64,000 nt of DNA from Roseiarcus sp963765375 (GTDB taxonomy: Bacteria; Pseudomonadota; Alphaproteobacteria; Rhizobiales; Beijerinckiaceae): contig CAVXVZ010000010.1 of assembly GCA_963765375.1 (NCBI GenBank), positions 248,001 to 312,000 on the forward strand. Reading direction: 5' to 3'. Within the stretch, counting starts at the first letter, position 1; each line of letters starts with the position of its first letter. This document shows, one piece after another, positions 17,081 to 25,272 of the stretch. The position numbers and the translations under genes were made by a program. The notes beneath the pieces were generated by a model that had not been told where the DNA came from, did no database searches, and saw only the letters and a list, made by a program, of their open reading frames with translations.

Positions 17081-17217
17081 GTCATGGCCGGGCTTGACCC
17101 GGCCATCCGCGCGAACACCGCTCGATTGAGTTTGGGCCCTGAGTTCTTTTGACGCTTTCAGTGAAACTGCGATGTGGCGAGGCTTCGTGGATGGCCGGCA
17201 CAAGGCCGGCCATGACG
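17081..17217. repeat. Two inverted REP-like palindromes
   Basis: 17081-17108 is a palindrome built on GTCATGGCCGGGCTTGACC running into CCGGCCATCC. 17189-17217 is a related unit in the opposite orientation, GGATGGCCGGCACAAGGCC followed by GGCCATGACG. Units of this type are common between genes in Rhizobiales. The 16941-17267 gap otherwise holds nothing recognisable. Confidence 0.7.
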
Positions 17218-17267
17218 GAGTGGCGGAAAAGTCAGCCTAGAAACGACCCCTGACTCCGCGTCCGCCG

Positions 17268-17753
17268 CTACCGCCCCATGTGGATGAAAATCTCGTAGCG
17301 CCCATTGCTGAGCGTGATCCCGGCCTGCTGAGCGTTCAAGCGCATGACGACGCCGTGGTCGTTCCGAAGCCAAAGCTCGCCGTTGGCGAGCGTGGAGACG
17401 GCGAGATTGCCGTTGCCCTGGATCCAGGCGCCCGGGAACTGCGAGACATCGCTGAGCCTATAGACCTCGCCCGACGCTTGCGTCGTGGCCAGGGCGCCGA
17501 CGCCATTGAGCGAGCCGATGAGCGTGAACGGGTAGGTCCGGCCCCTGAAGGCGAGGGTTCCGCTCCCGACCCCCGTTCCGGAGACGAAGAATTGCGTCAT
17601 CGTCACCCTGCCCGACGGCCTGACCCCTCGGATGTCCGCCGCGGTCGGGACCCCCGAGGGCGGGGTCTCGCAGCCGGCGAGCGGCAGAAGACTCAGGAGA
17701 ACGATCGCCGCCGCGAACGCCTTCGAGCGAATGAGGCCGGGGTCGGAACGCAT
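17268..17753 (-). CDS. Putative lipoprotein, DUF1134/EipA-like
   Basis: A 161-residue protein with a lipoprotein signal: hydrophobic stretch ending LLPLAGC, with the lipobox Cys at residue 28. The mature part is beta-rich and Gly-rich: VSGTGVGSGTLAFRGRTYPF, TTQASGEVYRLSDVSQFPG and NGELWLRNDHGVVMRLNAQ. The order resembles the DUF1134/EipA envelope family (a G-rich strand, a GEVY segment, then a LWL.N..GVV.. segment). That assignment is by recall and tentative. It would sit in the periplasm, membrane-anchored. Confidence 0.6.
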   Translation of the reverse strand: MRSDPGLIRSKAFAAAIVLLSLLPLAGCETPPSGVPTAADIRGVRPSGRVTMTQFFVSGTGVGSGTLAFRGRTYPFTLIGSLNGVGALATTQASGEVYRLSDVSQFPGAWIQGNGNLAVSTLANGELWLRNDHGVVMRLNAQQAGITLSNGRYEIFIHMGR

Positions 17754-18069
17754 CGTCTTGCCCCTGAATGAGCCGCAGCGCAGGCGCCGGGCGTGGGAGA
17801 GAGTGTAGCGGTTCCGGCCGCGGGCTGTCAGCGTCGCGCTTGCTCTCTTTCCGCAGCGGTCACGGGATCCGCCCGAGAAACCGACAATACTTTGCGATAA
17901 TCGGAAACCCGTGCTATTGTGCCAGTATCGTCGGGTCCGGGAGTGGGATTCCCGTGGCCGTGGCTTTTAGGTGTGAGGGATCAACAACAGCCAGCTGTTA
18001 GAACTCAAGGGCGTTTCTTGGATTCATGCCTTAAGTCTTTGATAAGTCCGCATTTGCGGAAACGAAAAA

Positions 18070-18149
18070 TTTGGATTTCGCTTCCCAAGGCTTTGAATAT
18101 CCTTCCTCCCGATTTGGATTTTCCTTCCGCCGATTTTGAAAACGCTTCC
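18070..18149. repeat. Degenerate ~21-base tandem repeat
   Basis: Four near copies of TTTGGATTTCGCTTCC-like units start at 18070, 18092, 18113 and 18134/18135, spacing 21-22 bases. Read on plus they encode a heptad-like peptide pattern (ISLPKAL, NILPPDL, DFPSADF). The flanking gap (17754-18069) is AT-richer than its surroundings and has no credible gene start. This may be a remnant of a heptapeptide-repeat gene or a structured non-coding repeat. Confidence 0.5.
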
Positions 18150-18150
18150 T

Positions 18151-18954
18151 CTAGGAGCCCCAGTCGATCGGCGCCTCGCCGCGGTGGATCGCGTCCGCAT
18201 CGGGAGTGAGGCGGCCGTCGGCCTCGTGCAGGATCAGCGCCGGCGCGATCCGCAGCGGCGCCCGGGAGCCCTTGACGCCCGCGATCAGCAACCGGTGAGC
18301 GCCGGCTCCGGCGAAGGAATGGACCGGCAGCAGCGCCACCGCGCCGAGCCGGTTCTCGACCGCGGCGAGGATCGTCGCGAGCGCGTCCGGGCGGTGGATC
18401 ATCGCGAAGGAGCCCCCGGGCTTAAGCAGCGCAAGCGAGGCCCGAATCCAGGCTGTGAGCGTCGCGCCGCCCTCCACCGGCGGGAGGACATGGGCCCGCG
18501 CTCGGGCCCCGTCCGGGGAGACGCGAACGGTTCCCGGTTCGAAAAACGGCGGGTTGGTGACGACGCAGTCGGCCATTTCGTCCGCGAGCCCGGCCTCGCG
18601 CCGCTCCCGGGCCTCAAGGACATCGAGCCTGAAGACGCGGGCGCGCGCCTGAAGTCCGTTGCGCGCGGCGTTGATCTCGGCGAACCGGGCCAGGTCGGGA
18701 TCGATCTCGATCAGATCGGCGAACGCCCGCTCCGACCCCTGCGCCAGCGCCAGCCCGACCGCGCCGACCCCCGCGCCGACGTCGGCGATCCGGCCCGCCG
18801 GCGTCCCCGCCGCCGCCGCGAGCAGGGCGGCGTCCGTGCCGACCCGATGCCCGCCTTTCGGCTGGACGAGGGCGAGCCGGCCGCCGAGCCAGCGGTCGAT
18901 CGTCAGCCCGTCCACGATCCGGTCGCTCCCAAGCCCGGGCGACGGGTCAGGCAT
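18151..18954 (-). CDS. TrmN6/YfiC-type tRNA1(Val) adenine-N6 methyltransferase-like protein
   Basis: A 267-residue SAM-dependent N6-adenine methyltransferase. The order is diagnostic: LALVQPKGGHRVGTDAALLA near the start, RIADVGAGVGAVGLALAQ (SAM loop), LIEIDPDLARFAEINAARNG, and CVVTNPPFFEPGTVRVSPD, whose NPPF motif holds the flipped adenine. E. coli YfiC modifies A37 of tRNA1(Val); alphaproteobacterial members are annotated by homology only. I start at MPDPSPGLGSD. The start overlaps the DUF2007 stop by 8 bases, suggesting one transcript. Confidence 0.85.
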   Translation of the reverse strand: MPDPSPGLGSDRIVDGLTIDRWLGGRLALVQPKGGHRVGTDAALLAAAAGTPAGRIADVGAGVGAVGLALAQGSERAFADLIEIDPDLARFAEINAARNGLQARARVFRLDVLEARERREAGLADEMADCVVTNPPFFEPGTVRVSPDGARARAHVLPPVEGGATLTAWIRASLALLKPGGSFAMIHRPDALATILAAVENRLGAVALLPVHSFAGAGAHRLLIAGVKGSRAPLRIAPALILHEADGRLTPDADAIHRGEAPIDWGS

Positions 18955-19159
18955 CGCGCAGTTCCCCTGCGAGGCCCGCCTCGGCGATGAGGCGGCGCGC
19001 CCGTCCCGCCTCGCGCGCATCGACCATGATCCGTCGCGGCAGGAAGCCGAGCGATCCCTCGACGGCCGCCATATTCTGGTCGGCCACGAAATAGCCGACC
19101 CGCTCCGCGGTGAGGATCGATTCGATGACGCTGATGAGGACGAGATCGTTGGTGCGCAT
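18947..19159 (-). CDS. DUF2007 small protein
   Basis: A 70-residue protein starting MRTNDLVLISVIESILTAER and including YFVADQNMAAVEGSLGFLP and RIMVDAREAGRARRLIAEAG. This is the DUF2007 (putative signal-transducing protein) pattern: a ferredoxin-like alpha-beta fold with a V-x-D near the end. It is a hypothetical family often beside the TrmN6-like gene, as here, and overlaps it by 8 bases. Confidence 0.8.
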   Translation of the reverse strand: MRTNDLVLISVIESILTAERVGYFVADQNMAAVEGSLGFLPRRIMVDAREAGRARRLIAEAGLAGELRDA

Positions 19160-19255
19160 GATTTCGACCAAGGTCGGACCTCGATAGGCTGACTTGCCGC
19201 GTCGTTTCGCCGTCTTTATGGTCGAGGCGCGTCGTCTGGCAAGGGAAAGCGTCTC

Positions 19256-20269
19256 GTGGGAGTCGTCATTCCGCTCGAAGAAAAGTCGGCCGATCGTTTG
19301 ATCGAGCCGCTGACGACGCTCGTCGCCGGCGACATGGATAGGGTCAACCAGACCATTCTGTCGCGCACGGGATCCGAAGTGACAATGATCCCCGAAGTCG
19401 CCAACCATCTCATTTCCTCTGGCGGCAAGCGGCTGAGGCCGATCCTGACGCTCGCCACCGCCGGCCTCTGCGGCTATTCCGGCGACGGCCACATCAAGCT
19501 CGCCGCCGCGGTCGAATTCATGCACACCGCGACGCTTCTGCACGACGACGTTGTCGACGAGAGCGACATGCGGCGCGGACGGGAGGCCGCGCGGGTGCTG
19601 TGGGGCAACGAGGCGAGCGTGCTGGTCGGCGATTTCCTGTTGGGCCAGGCGTTCAGGATGATGGTCGAGGTCGGCTCGCTGCCCTGCCTCGACGTGCTGT
19701 CCAGCGCCGCCGTGGTGATCGCCGAGGGCGAGGTGATGCAGCTCTCCGCCGCCAAAGACACCGAAACGACCGAGGACGCCTATCTCGCCGTCATTCGCGC
19801 CAAGACCGCGGCGCTGTTCGCCGCGGCCTGCGAGGTCGGGCCCACTCTTGCCGGCCGCGCAAGAGCCGAGATCGCGGCCTGCCGGGGCTACGGCGTCAAT
19901 CTTGGCATCGCCTTTCAGCTCATCGACGATGCGCTCGACTACGGCGGCTCGTCGGCCAAACTCGGCAAGAATGTCGGCGACGACTTTCGCGAGGGCAAGA
20001 TCACGCTGCCGGTGGTTCTGTCGTTCCGGCGCGGGGCGACGCACGAACGAGACTTCTGGCGCCGGACGCTGGAGGAGGGCGAGGTCGTCGACGGCGATCT
20101 CGAGATCGCGCTCGCGACGATGAAGAAGCACCGGGCGCTCGAAGACACGATCGAGCGCGCCCGCCATTATGGCGCGATGGCTCGCGACTCGCTCGAGCTC
20201 TTTGCCGCGTCGCCCTGGAAGCACGCCCTCCGCGGCGCGGTCGAATTCGCGATCGGCCGAGCGCATTGA
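19256..20269 (+). CDS. Polyprenyl (octaprenyl/decaprenyl) diphosphate synthase
   Basis: A 337-residue trans-prenyltransferase that makes the side chain of ubiquinone. Both Asp-rich motifs are present: the first in TATLLHDDVVDESDMRRG and the second in IAFQLIDDALDYGG; SGGKRLRPILTLAT and GEVMQLSAAKDTETTE are also typical of IspB-type enzymes. It starts at GTG 19256 with AAGGGAAAG upstream. It is divergent from the DUF2007/TrmN6 pair. Chain length cannot be read from sequence by eye; Rhizobiales usually make Q-10. Confidence 0.9.
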   Translation: MGVVIPLEEKSADRLIEPLTTLVAGDMDRVNQTILSRTGSEVTMIPEVANHLISSGGKRLRPILTLATAGLCGYSGDGHIKLAAAVEFMHTATLLHDDVVDESDMRRGREAARVLWGNEASVLVGDFLLGQAFRMMVEVGSLPCLDVLSSAAVVIAEGEVMQLSAAKDTETTEDAYLAVIRAKTAALFAAACEVGPTLAGRARAEIAACRGYGVNLGIAFQLIDDALDYGGSSAKLGKNVGDDFREGKITLPVVLSFRRGATHERDFWRRTLEEGEVVDGDLEIALATMKKHRALEDTIERARHYGAMARDSLELFAASPWKHALRGAVEFAIGRAH

Positions 20270-20359
20270 AGGACGGCGGCGCTGAACATAAGGGTCCAAC
20301 GATCTCGCATCGGGGCTTTCAAAGCTTTGGGGAAACTGCGCCCGTCAGGGAGAAGGCGA

Positions 20360-20912
20360 GTGAATCTGATCGACGGACGCTTTTACTACTTCGCTTATGG
20401 GTCGAATATGCTAACTGAGCGATTGCGAGAACGTTGCAGCAGCGCCGAAGCGAGAGGTGTTGCCGTGGCAAGAGAATTCTCTATCGCGTTCAATAAGCGC
20501 AGCGAGGACGGTTCCGGCAAAGCCACTCTCGTCCGCGAAATTGGACGTGACGCCTGCGGGGCTCTTTTCCGGGTGCACAAAAGAAGATTTGCACGCGGCC
20601 GACAAGGCCGAAGGATCTGCCTACCGGCGGCTAACCGGCAGCGACGATCCGATCCCAGCCACGACCTATCTCGCGAAGGAATCCGAGGTCGGCCTCAAAC
20701 CATATGACTGGTATTTGGCGCTCGTCGTCGCAGGCGCACGCCAACATAACATTAACAGCGGGTACTCCACGGGCCTCAGCCATCTCCGGTACGAGATAGA
20801 CACAAAGCTCGATCGGCGGTCGAGAAAAGAGGCGATCGAGGTACTAAAAGCGGCAGGTCATGTTGACTATGGAGTACTCTTGCCCGTGCGACCGGATGGC
20901 GCTCCGCCTTAG
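20360..20912 (+). pseudogene. Gamma-glutamylcyclotransferase-like gene with one frameshift
   Basis: The gene begins at GTG 20360 (GGAG 7 bases upstream). It reads FYYFAYGSNMLTERLRERC and FNKRSEDGSGKATLVREIG up to GALFRVHK in one frame, then continues in the +1 frame as EDLHAADKAEGSAYRRLTG, ATTYLAKESEVGLKPYDWYL and ALVVAGARQH to a stop at 20912. Together this is an ordinary GGCT/AIG2-fold protein of about 183 residues. The break is at the A run 20579-20582; one A fewer restores a single frame. The enzyme class cleaves gamma-glutamyl peptides to 5-oxoproline. Recent mutation or sequence error. Confidence 0.85.
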
Positions 20913-21328
20913 AGCCCGCGCCCTCGCTCGGCTACGTTCGCGTCGATCGTCATCGCCACGAAGAACACCGAAACGAATTGCAGCGCGGCGATCACCAGAG
21001 GGCCGACAGTCTTGCCAGCATCGCCCTGAAACGCGCCGACGCCCGCGTCCAGCAACTGGACAACGCCCGCCAACGCCCCGAGAACGAGGAGAGCCTTCGC
21101 CGACTGCCGATAGATTGCCACAAGTGCAAACAACGCCAGGGGAATTGTGCGGGCCGCCGCGTAGAGGGCGAAAATTTGCGAGGCGCGACTGGGTGTGTCC
21201 CCGTTCGGAAGAACGGACTGCGGACTGACTATCGCGGCGAATGAAAAGCCGCTCGCCACGAGAACATTGATGCCGGTTACAATTGAGGCGCCGCGCATTG
21301 CCGCGGCTCTGGAAACGCTTGTTATCAT
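20909..21328 (-). CDS. Small four-helix membrane protein, unknown function
   Basis: A 139-residue hydrophobic protein with four predicted membrane segments (about residues 15-35, 50-70, 78-97 and 107-127). Nothing in it matches a characterised family that I know; the composition resembles DoxX- or DUF-type small membrane proteins. Its stop overlaps the stop of the convergent cyclotransferase gene by 4 bases. Confidence 0.6.
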   Translation of the reverse strand: MITSVSRAAAMRGASIVTGINVLVASGFSFAAIVSPQSVLPNGDTPSRASQIFALYAAARTIPLALFALVAIYRQSAKALLVLGALAGVVQLLDAGVGAFQGDAGKTVGPLVIAALQFVSVFFVAMTIDANVAERGRGL

Positions 21329-21485
21329 CGGCTCCTCGGCTTTGCGGGCTATCTAGCACGCCCGGCTCGCGCCGTGTTGGCGACACGCCGTTCGTCGGCG
21401 CCCTTGCTGGCCGGCGCATGAACATGCAATTATCATGGGGTGTCGGCGCCTTCCCGCCGGCGCATTTCCTTTCTAAAGGCCTCCG

Positions 21486-23327
21486 ATGCCTCCCTATCGC
21501 TCCCGCACTACGACCCATGGCCGCAACATGGCGGGCGCGCGCGGCCTTTGGCGCGCGACCGGCATGAAGGACGGCGATTTCGGCAAGCCGATCATCGCGA
21601 TCGCCAATTCCTTCACCCAGTTCGTGCCCGGCCACGTGCACCTCAAAGACCTCGGTCAATTGGTCGCCCGCGAGATCGAGGCCGCGGGCGGCGTCGCCAA
21701 GGAATTCGACACCATTGCCGTCGATGACGGCATCGCCATGGGCCACGACGGCATGCTCTATTCGCTGCCTTCGCGCGAGCTCATCGCCGACAGCGTTGAA
21801 TATATGGCCAACGCCCATTGCGCCGATGCGCTGGTGTGCATCTCGAACTGCGACAAGATCACGCCCGGCATGCTGATGGCGGCGATGCGCCTCAACATCC
21901 CGGCGGTGTTCGTCTCCGGCGGGCCGATGGAGGCGGGCAAAGTCAAGCTCTCGACCGGGACACGCAGCGTCGACCTCATCGACGCGATGGTCGCCGCGGC
22001 CAATTCCAAAGTCTCCGACGCCGACGTCGCGGTGATCGAGCGGTCGGCCTGCCCGACCTGCGGCTCGTGCTCGGGCATGTTCACCGCCAATTCGATGAAC
22101 TGCCTCACCGAGGCGCTGGGACTGTCCCTGCCCGGCAACGGCACGGTCGTGGCGACTCACGCCGACCGGCGGCGCCTGTTCGTCGAGGCCGGACATCTTG
22201 TCGTCGATCTCGCGCGGCGCTGGTACGAAGAGGGCGACGAAGGCGCGCTGCCGCGCGGGATCGCCACCTTCAAGGCGTTCGAGAACGCCATGTCGCTCGA
22301 CATCGCCATGGGCGGTTCGACCAACACCGTCCTGCATCTGCTTGCCGCGGCGCACGAGGGCGAGATCGACTTCACCATGGCCGATATCGACCGGCTCTCG
22401 CGCCGCGTTCCGTGTCTGTGCAAGGTCGCTCCGTCCGTGGCGGACGTGCATGTCGAGGACGTCCATCGCGCCGGAGGGGTGATGGGTATTCTGGGCGAAC
22501 TCGACCGCGCCGGCCTGCTTAATCGCGACGTCCGGATGGTGCACGCCGAGTCGCTTGAACACGCGCTGTCGCGCAACGACATCAAGCGCGCGAGCGGCAA
22601 CGCGACGCGGGAGTTCTTCCTTGCCGGGCCCGGCGGCGTGCCGACCCAGGTGGCGTTCAGCCAGTCCGCGCGCTATCCCTCGCTCGACGAGGATCGGGCC
22701 AAGGGCGTCATCCGCGACGCCGAGCATGCCTTCTCCAAGGACGGCGGCCTCGCGGTGCTTTACGGCAACATCGCGCTCGACGGCTCGATCGTGAAGACGG
22801 CAGGGGTCGACGCCGGCAATCTCAAGTTCAGGGGCCCCGCACGCATCTTCGAAAGCCAGGACGATTCGGTGCAGGGAATCTTGGGCGGAAGAGTGGCCGC
22901 GGGCGACGTCGTCGTCATCCGCTATGAGGGGCCGCGCGGCGGCCCGGGCATGCAGGAGATGCTTTATCCGACCAGCTATCTCAAGTCGCGCGGCCTCGGC
23001 AAGGCGTGCGCCCTCGTCACCGACGGGCGTTTCTCGGGCGGCACTTCGGGCCTGTCGATCGGCCATGTCTCGCCGGAAGCCGCCGAGGGCGGCGCGATCG
23101 CGCTGATCGAGGAAGGCGACATCGTCGCCATCGATATTCCCGCCCGTTCGATCGACGTCCTCGTCGACGATGCAACGCTCAGTCAACGCCGGGCGGCGGT
23201 GGAGGCCAAAGACGCAGGGGCCTGGAAGCCGGCCGAGCCGCGCAAGCGGCAGGTCACGACGGCGCTGCGCGCTTACGCCGCGTTCGCGACCAGCGCCGCC
23301 CGCGGGGCGGTCCGGGAAGTGCCGTAA
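21486..23327 (+). CDS. ilvD: Dihydroxy-acid dehydratase
   Basis: A 613-residue Fe-S dehydratase that converts 2,3-dihydroxyisovalerate (and the methylvalerate) to the 2-keto acid in valine and isoleucine synthesis. It has the canonical N terminus MPPYRSRTTTHGRNMAGARG, cluster cysteine segments CISNCDKITPGM (Cys122) and SACPTCGSCSGMFTANSMN, and GRFSGGTSGLSIGHVSPEAA near the end. It is the long E. coli-type enzyme. It lies 13 bases before a sensor kinase gene on the same strand. A second, different IlvD/Edd protein is at 46.5 kb. Confidence 0.95.
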   Translation: MPPYRSRTTTHGRNMAGARGLWRATGMKDGDFGKPIIAIANSFTQFVPGHVHLKDLGQLVAREIEAAGGVAKEFDTIAVDDGIAMGHDGMLYSLPSRELIADSVEYMANAHCADALVCISNCDKITPGMLMAAMRLNIPAVFVSGGPMEAGKVKLSTGTRSVDLIDAMVAAANSKVSDADVAVIERSACPTCGSCSGMFTANSMNCLTEALGLSLPGNGTVVATHADRRRLFVEAGHLVVDLARRWYEEGDEGALPRGIATFKAFENAMSLDIAMGGSTNTVLHLLAAAHEGEIDFTMADIDRLSRRVPCLCKVAPSVADVHVEDVHRAGGVMGILGELDRAGLLNRDVRMVHAESLEHALSRNDIKRASGNATREFFLAGPGGVPTQVAFSQSARYPSLDEDRAKGVIRDAEHAFSKDGGLAVLYGNIALDGSIVKTAGVDAGNLKFRGPARIFESQDDSVQGILGGRVAAGDVVVIRYEGPRGGPGMQEMLYPTSYLKSRGLGKACALVTDGRFSGGTSGLSIGHVSPEAAEGGAIALIEEGDIVAIDIPARSIDVLVDDATLSQRRAAVEAKDAGAWKPAEPRKRQVTTALRAYAAFATSAARGAVREVP

Positions 23328-23340
23328 AGCGGTTTTTTTC

Positions 23341-24717
23341 ATGTTCAAGGCCCTCAGCGCGCGGTCGATCGCCTCGCGCCTGTTTCTTTCGGCGGCGTTC
23401 TGGAGCACGCTCATCCTTGTGCTCGCGGGACTGGGCTTAAGCGGGCTCAACAAGCGCTGGACGGAAGCCAATTTCGACGACCAGCTCGGCGTTTACCTTA
23501 AGGCGCTGGTCGCCAATGTCGCGATTCCCAACGACGAGACGAAATCCGGCGCCCAGGCGGCGATCGCGCCGCAGTTCGAGCTCGCCTTCTCGGGCTGGTA
23601 CTGGCAGATCACCCGCACCGACGTGAACCCGCCGGAAATTCGCGCCTCGAAGTCGCTGTTCGCGACCCAATTGCCGAATCTGCCCACCGTCGGCGATCCC
23701 GGCGCGATCCTGAGCGGTTACGTGATCGGGCCTGGCGGGCACGAACTGAGGATGATCGAGCGCGCGATCGACGCCGGCGACGAAGGGCGCTTCCTGGTCC
23801 AGGTCGCCGCTAACGCCGACGTGATCGAGGGCCAGGAGCGCAGCTTCGAATGGGCTCTCGCGGCAACGTTCCTGACGCTGGCGCTGGCGCTGATCGGCTC
23901 GACGGCGCTCGCGGTCCGGTTCGGCCTGCGGCCGCTCAGGGTCCTTCAGGAAGGGGTGGCCGGCATCCGCCGCGGCGAGGCTGAACGCATCGTCGGGGAA
24001 TTTCCCCAGGACGTGGCCCCGCTGGCGACTGAGGTCAATCAACTCATCGACGCCAACCGCGAGATCGTCGAGCGCGCGCGCACCCAGGTCGGCAACCTCG
24101 CCCATGCGCTCAAGACCCCACTCAGCGTGCTGATGAACGAGGCCGACGCGATGAGCCCGACCTTGTCGGAAAAGGTCCGCGAGCAGGCCGAGATCATGCG
24201 CCGGCAGGTGACGTTCTATCTCGACCGCGCCCGCGCCGCCGCCCGCGCCCGGACCTTCGGGCTGGCGACCGAGGTCAGGCCGGTGGTCGAGGGGCTCGTT
24301 CGCACATATGAGAAGCTGCACGGCGAGCAGGCGCTTACGTTCGACGTGGATTTGCAGCCCGGCCTCAAGTTCCGGGGCGAAGCGCAGGATCTGACCGATC
24401 TCATCGGCAACCTGCTCGACAATGCGGGAAAATGGGCGCGCGAGCGGGTTTCGATTCGCGCCGCGCGTACGGTCGGCGGCGATTATGATCCCGCCCCTTT
24501 TCTCGTCGCCGAGATCGACGACGACGGCCCGGGCCTCGACAAAAGCGCGCGCGCGGCGGCGATCGAGCGTGGAAAGCGGCTCGACGAGTCGCGGCCCGGC
24601 TCCGGCCTCGGCCTGTCGATCGTCGTCGATCTCGCCTCGATTTATGGCGGCTCGCTCGAGCTCGACGAAAGCCCGCTCGGGGGCCTGCGCGCAATTCTGA
24701 GGCTGCCATGCGTGTGA
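23341..24717 (+). CDS. Sensor histidine kinase, FeuQ/PhoQ-like
   Basis: A 458-residue inner-membrane kinase: one membrane segment near 15-35, a periplasmic sensor of about 135 residues, a second membrane segment at about 178-198, a HAMP-like linker (RFGLRPLRVLQEGVAGI), the phospho-acceptor H255 in GNLAHALKTPLSVL, then N box GNLLDNAGKWA, G1 DDDGPGL and G2 GSGLGLSIV. The order kinase-lipoprotein-ccmIEFH matches the feuQ neighbourhood of Rhizobiales, but the expected response regulator (FeuP) is not upstream; ilvD is. Confidence 0.85.
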   Translation: MFKALSARSIASRLFLSAAFWSTLILVLAGLGLSGLNKRWTEANFDDQLGVYLKALVANVAIPNDETKSGAQAAIAPQFELAFSGWYWQITRTDVNPPEIRASKSLFATQLPNLPTVGDPGAILSGYVIGPGGHELRMIERAIDAGDEGRFLVQVAANADVIEGQERSFEWALAATFLTLALALIGSTALAVRFGLRPLRVLQEGVAGIRRGEAERIVGEFPQDVAPLATEVNQLIDANREIVERARTQVGNLAHALKTPLSVLMNEADAMSPTLSEKVREQAEIMRRQVTFYLDRARAAARARTFGLATEVRPVVEGLVRTYEKLHGEQALTFDVDLQPGLKFRGEAQDLTDLIGNLLDNAGKWARERVSIRAARTVGGDYDPAPFLVAEIDDDGPGLDKSARAAAIERGKRLDESRPGSGLGLSIVVDLASIYGGSLELDESPLGGLRAILRLPCV

Positions 24718-24772
24718 GGGCATGGGCCATAGCCGGGCGAAGCGCAAAGACCTTCCGGGAGATAGCGAAAAA

Positions 24773-25183
24773 ATGCCGCGAACGGTTCTTCTCATCCTTG
24801 CGCTGGGGCCGCTCGGCCTTGCCGGCTGTTCGAGTGTCGGCTCCGGCGCCGCGCCGCCGGCCGTCGCCGCTCCCGCGGAACCTGCCGCCCCGGCGATTCC
24901 AACCGGCGCGGCGCTCGGCGGCGTGCTCGGGGGCGCGATCGGAGGGTCGCTCAGCGACGGCGACCGCCAAACGGCATGGGAGGCGCAGGTCGCCGCGCTC
25001 GATTCGGGCCAGCGGCGCTCCTGGCGCGGGTCGCATGGCGTGTTCGGCTATGTGGAGGCGGGCGCGGCGACCGGCGACGGCTGCCGCGCCTATTCGCAGA
25101 CCATATATATCGCCGGCCGGCCGAACCGCGGCCATGGCGTCGGCTGCAAACAGCCGGACGGAAGCTGGAAGATGACGAGTTGA
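24773..25183 (+). CDS. Glycine-zipper lipoprotein
   Basis: A 136-residue lipoprotein: MPRTVLLILALGPLGLAGCS, with the lipobox Cys at residue 19, then a Pro/Ala linker, a glycine-zipper segment GAALGGVLGGAIGGSL (about 47-62), and a C-terminal domain with GDGCRAYSQTIYIAGR and GVGCKQPDGSWKM. This is the layout of the 17-kDa surface antigen/glycine-zipper family of outer-membrane-associated proteins. The start at 24773 is chosen because the upstream ATG at 24722 would bury the signal peptide. Confidence 0.75.
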   Translation: MPRTVLLILALGPLGLAGCSSVGSGAAPPAVAAPAEPAAPAIPTGAALGGVLGGAIGGSLSDGDRQTAWEAQVAALDSGQRRSWRGSHGVFGYVEAGAATGDGCRAYSQTIYIAGRPNRGHGVGCKQPDGSWKMTS

Positions 25184-25205
25184 GGTTTTTGACGAGACCT
25201 CAACT
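25178..25205 (+). terminator. Hairpin overlapping lipoprotein stop codon
   Basis: AGTTGAGGT (25178-25186) pairs perfectly with ACCTCAACT (25197-25205), loop 10 bases including TTTTT. The TGA stop is inside the 5' arm. There is no T tract after the stem, so it may attenuate rather than fully terminate before the ccm genes. Confidence 0.5.
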
Positions 25206-25272
25206 TCGCTTTGCGATAACAGAGCGCGGACTTTTCCGAGGGCCTTCGCTAAGGCCGCCTTGAGGCTGATGG

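Noticed and set aside
18947..20299. A 450-codon minus frame covering the polyprenyl synthase
   Set aside because: Only its last 70 codons (the DUF2007 gene, ATG 19159) are real; the rest mirrors the prenyltransferase.
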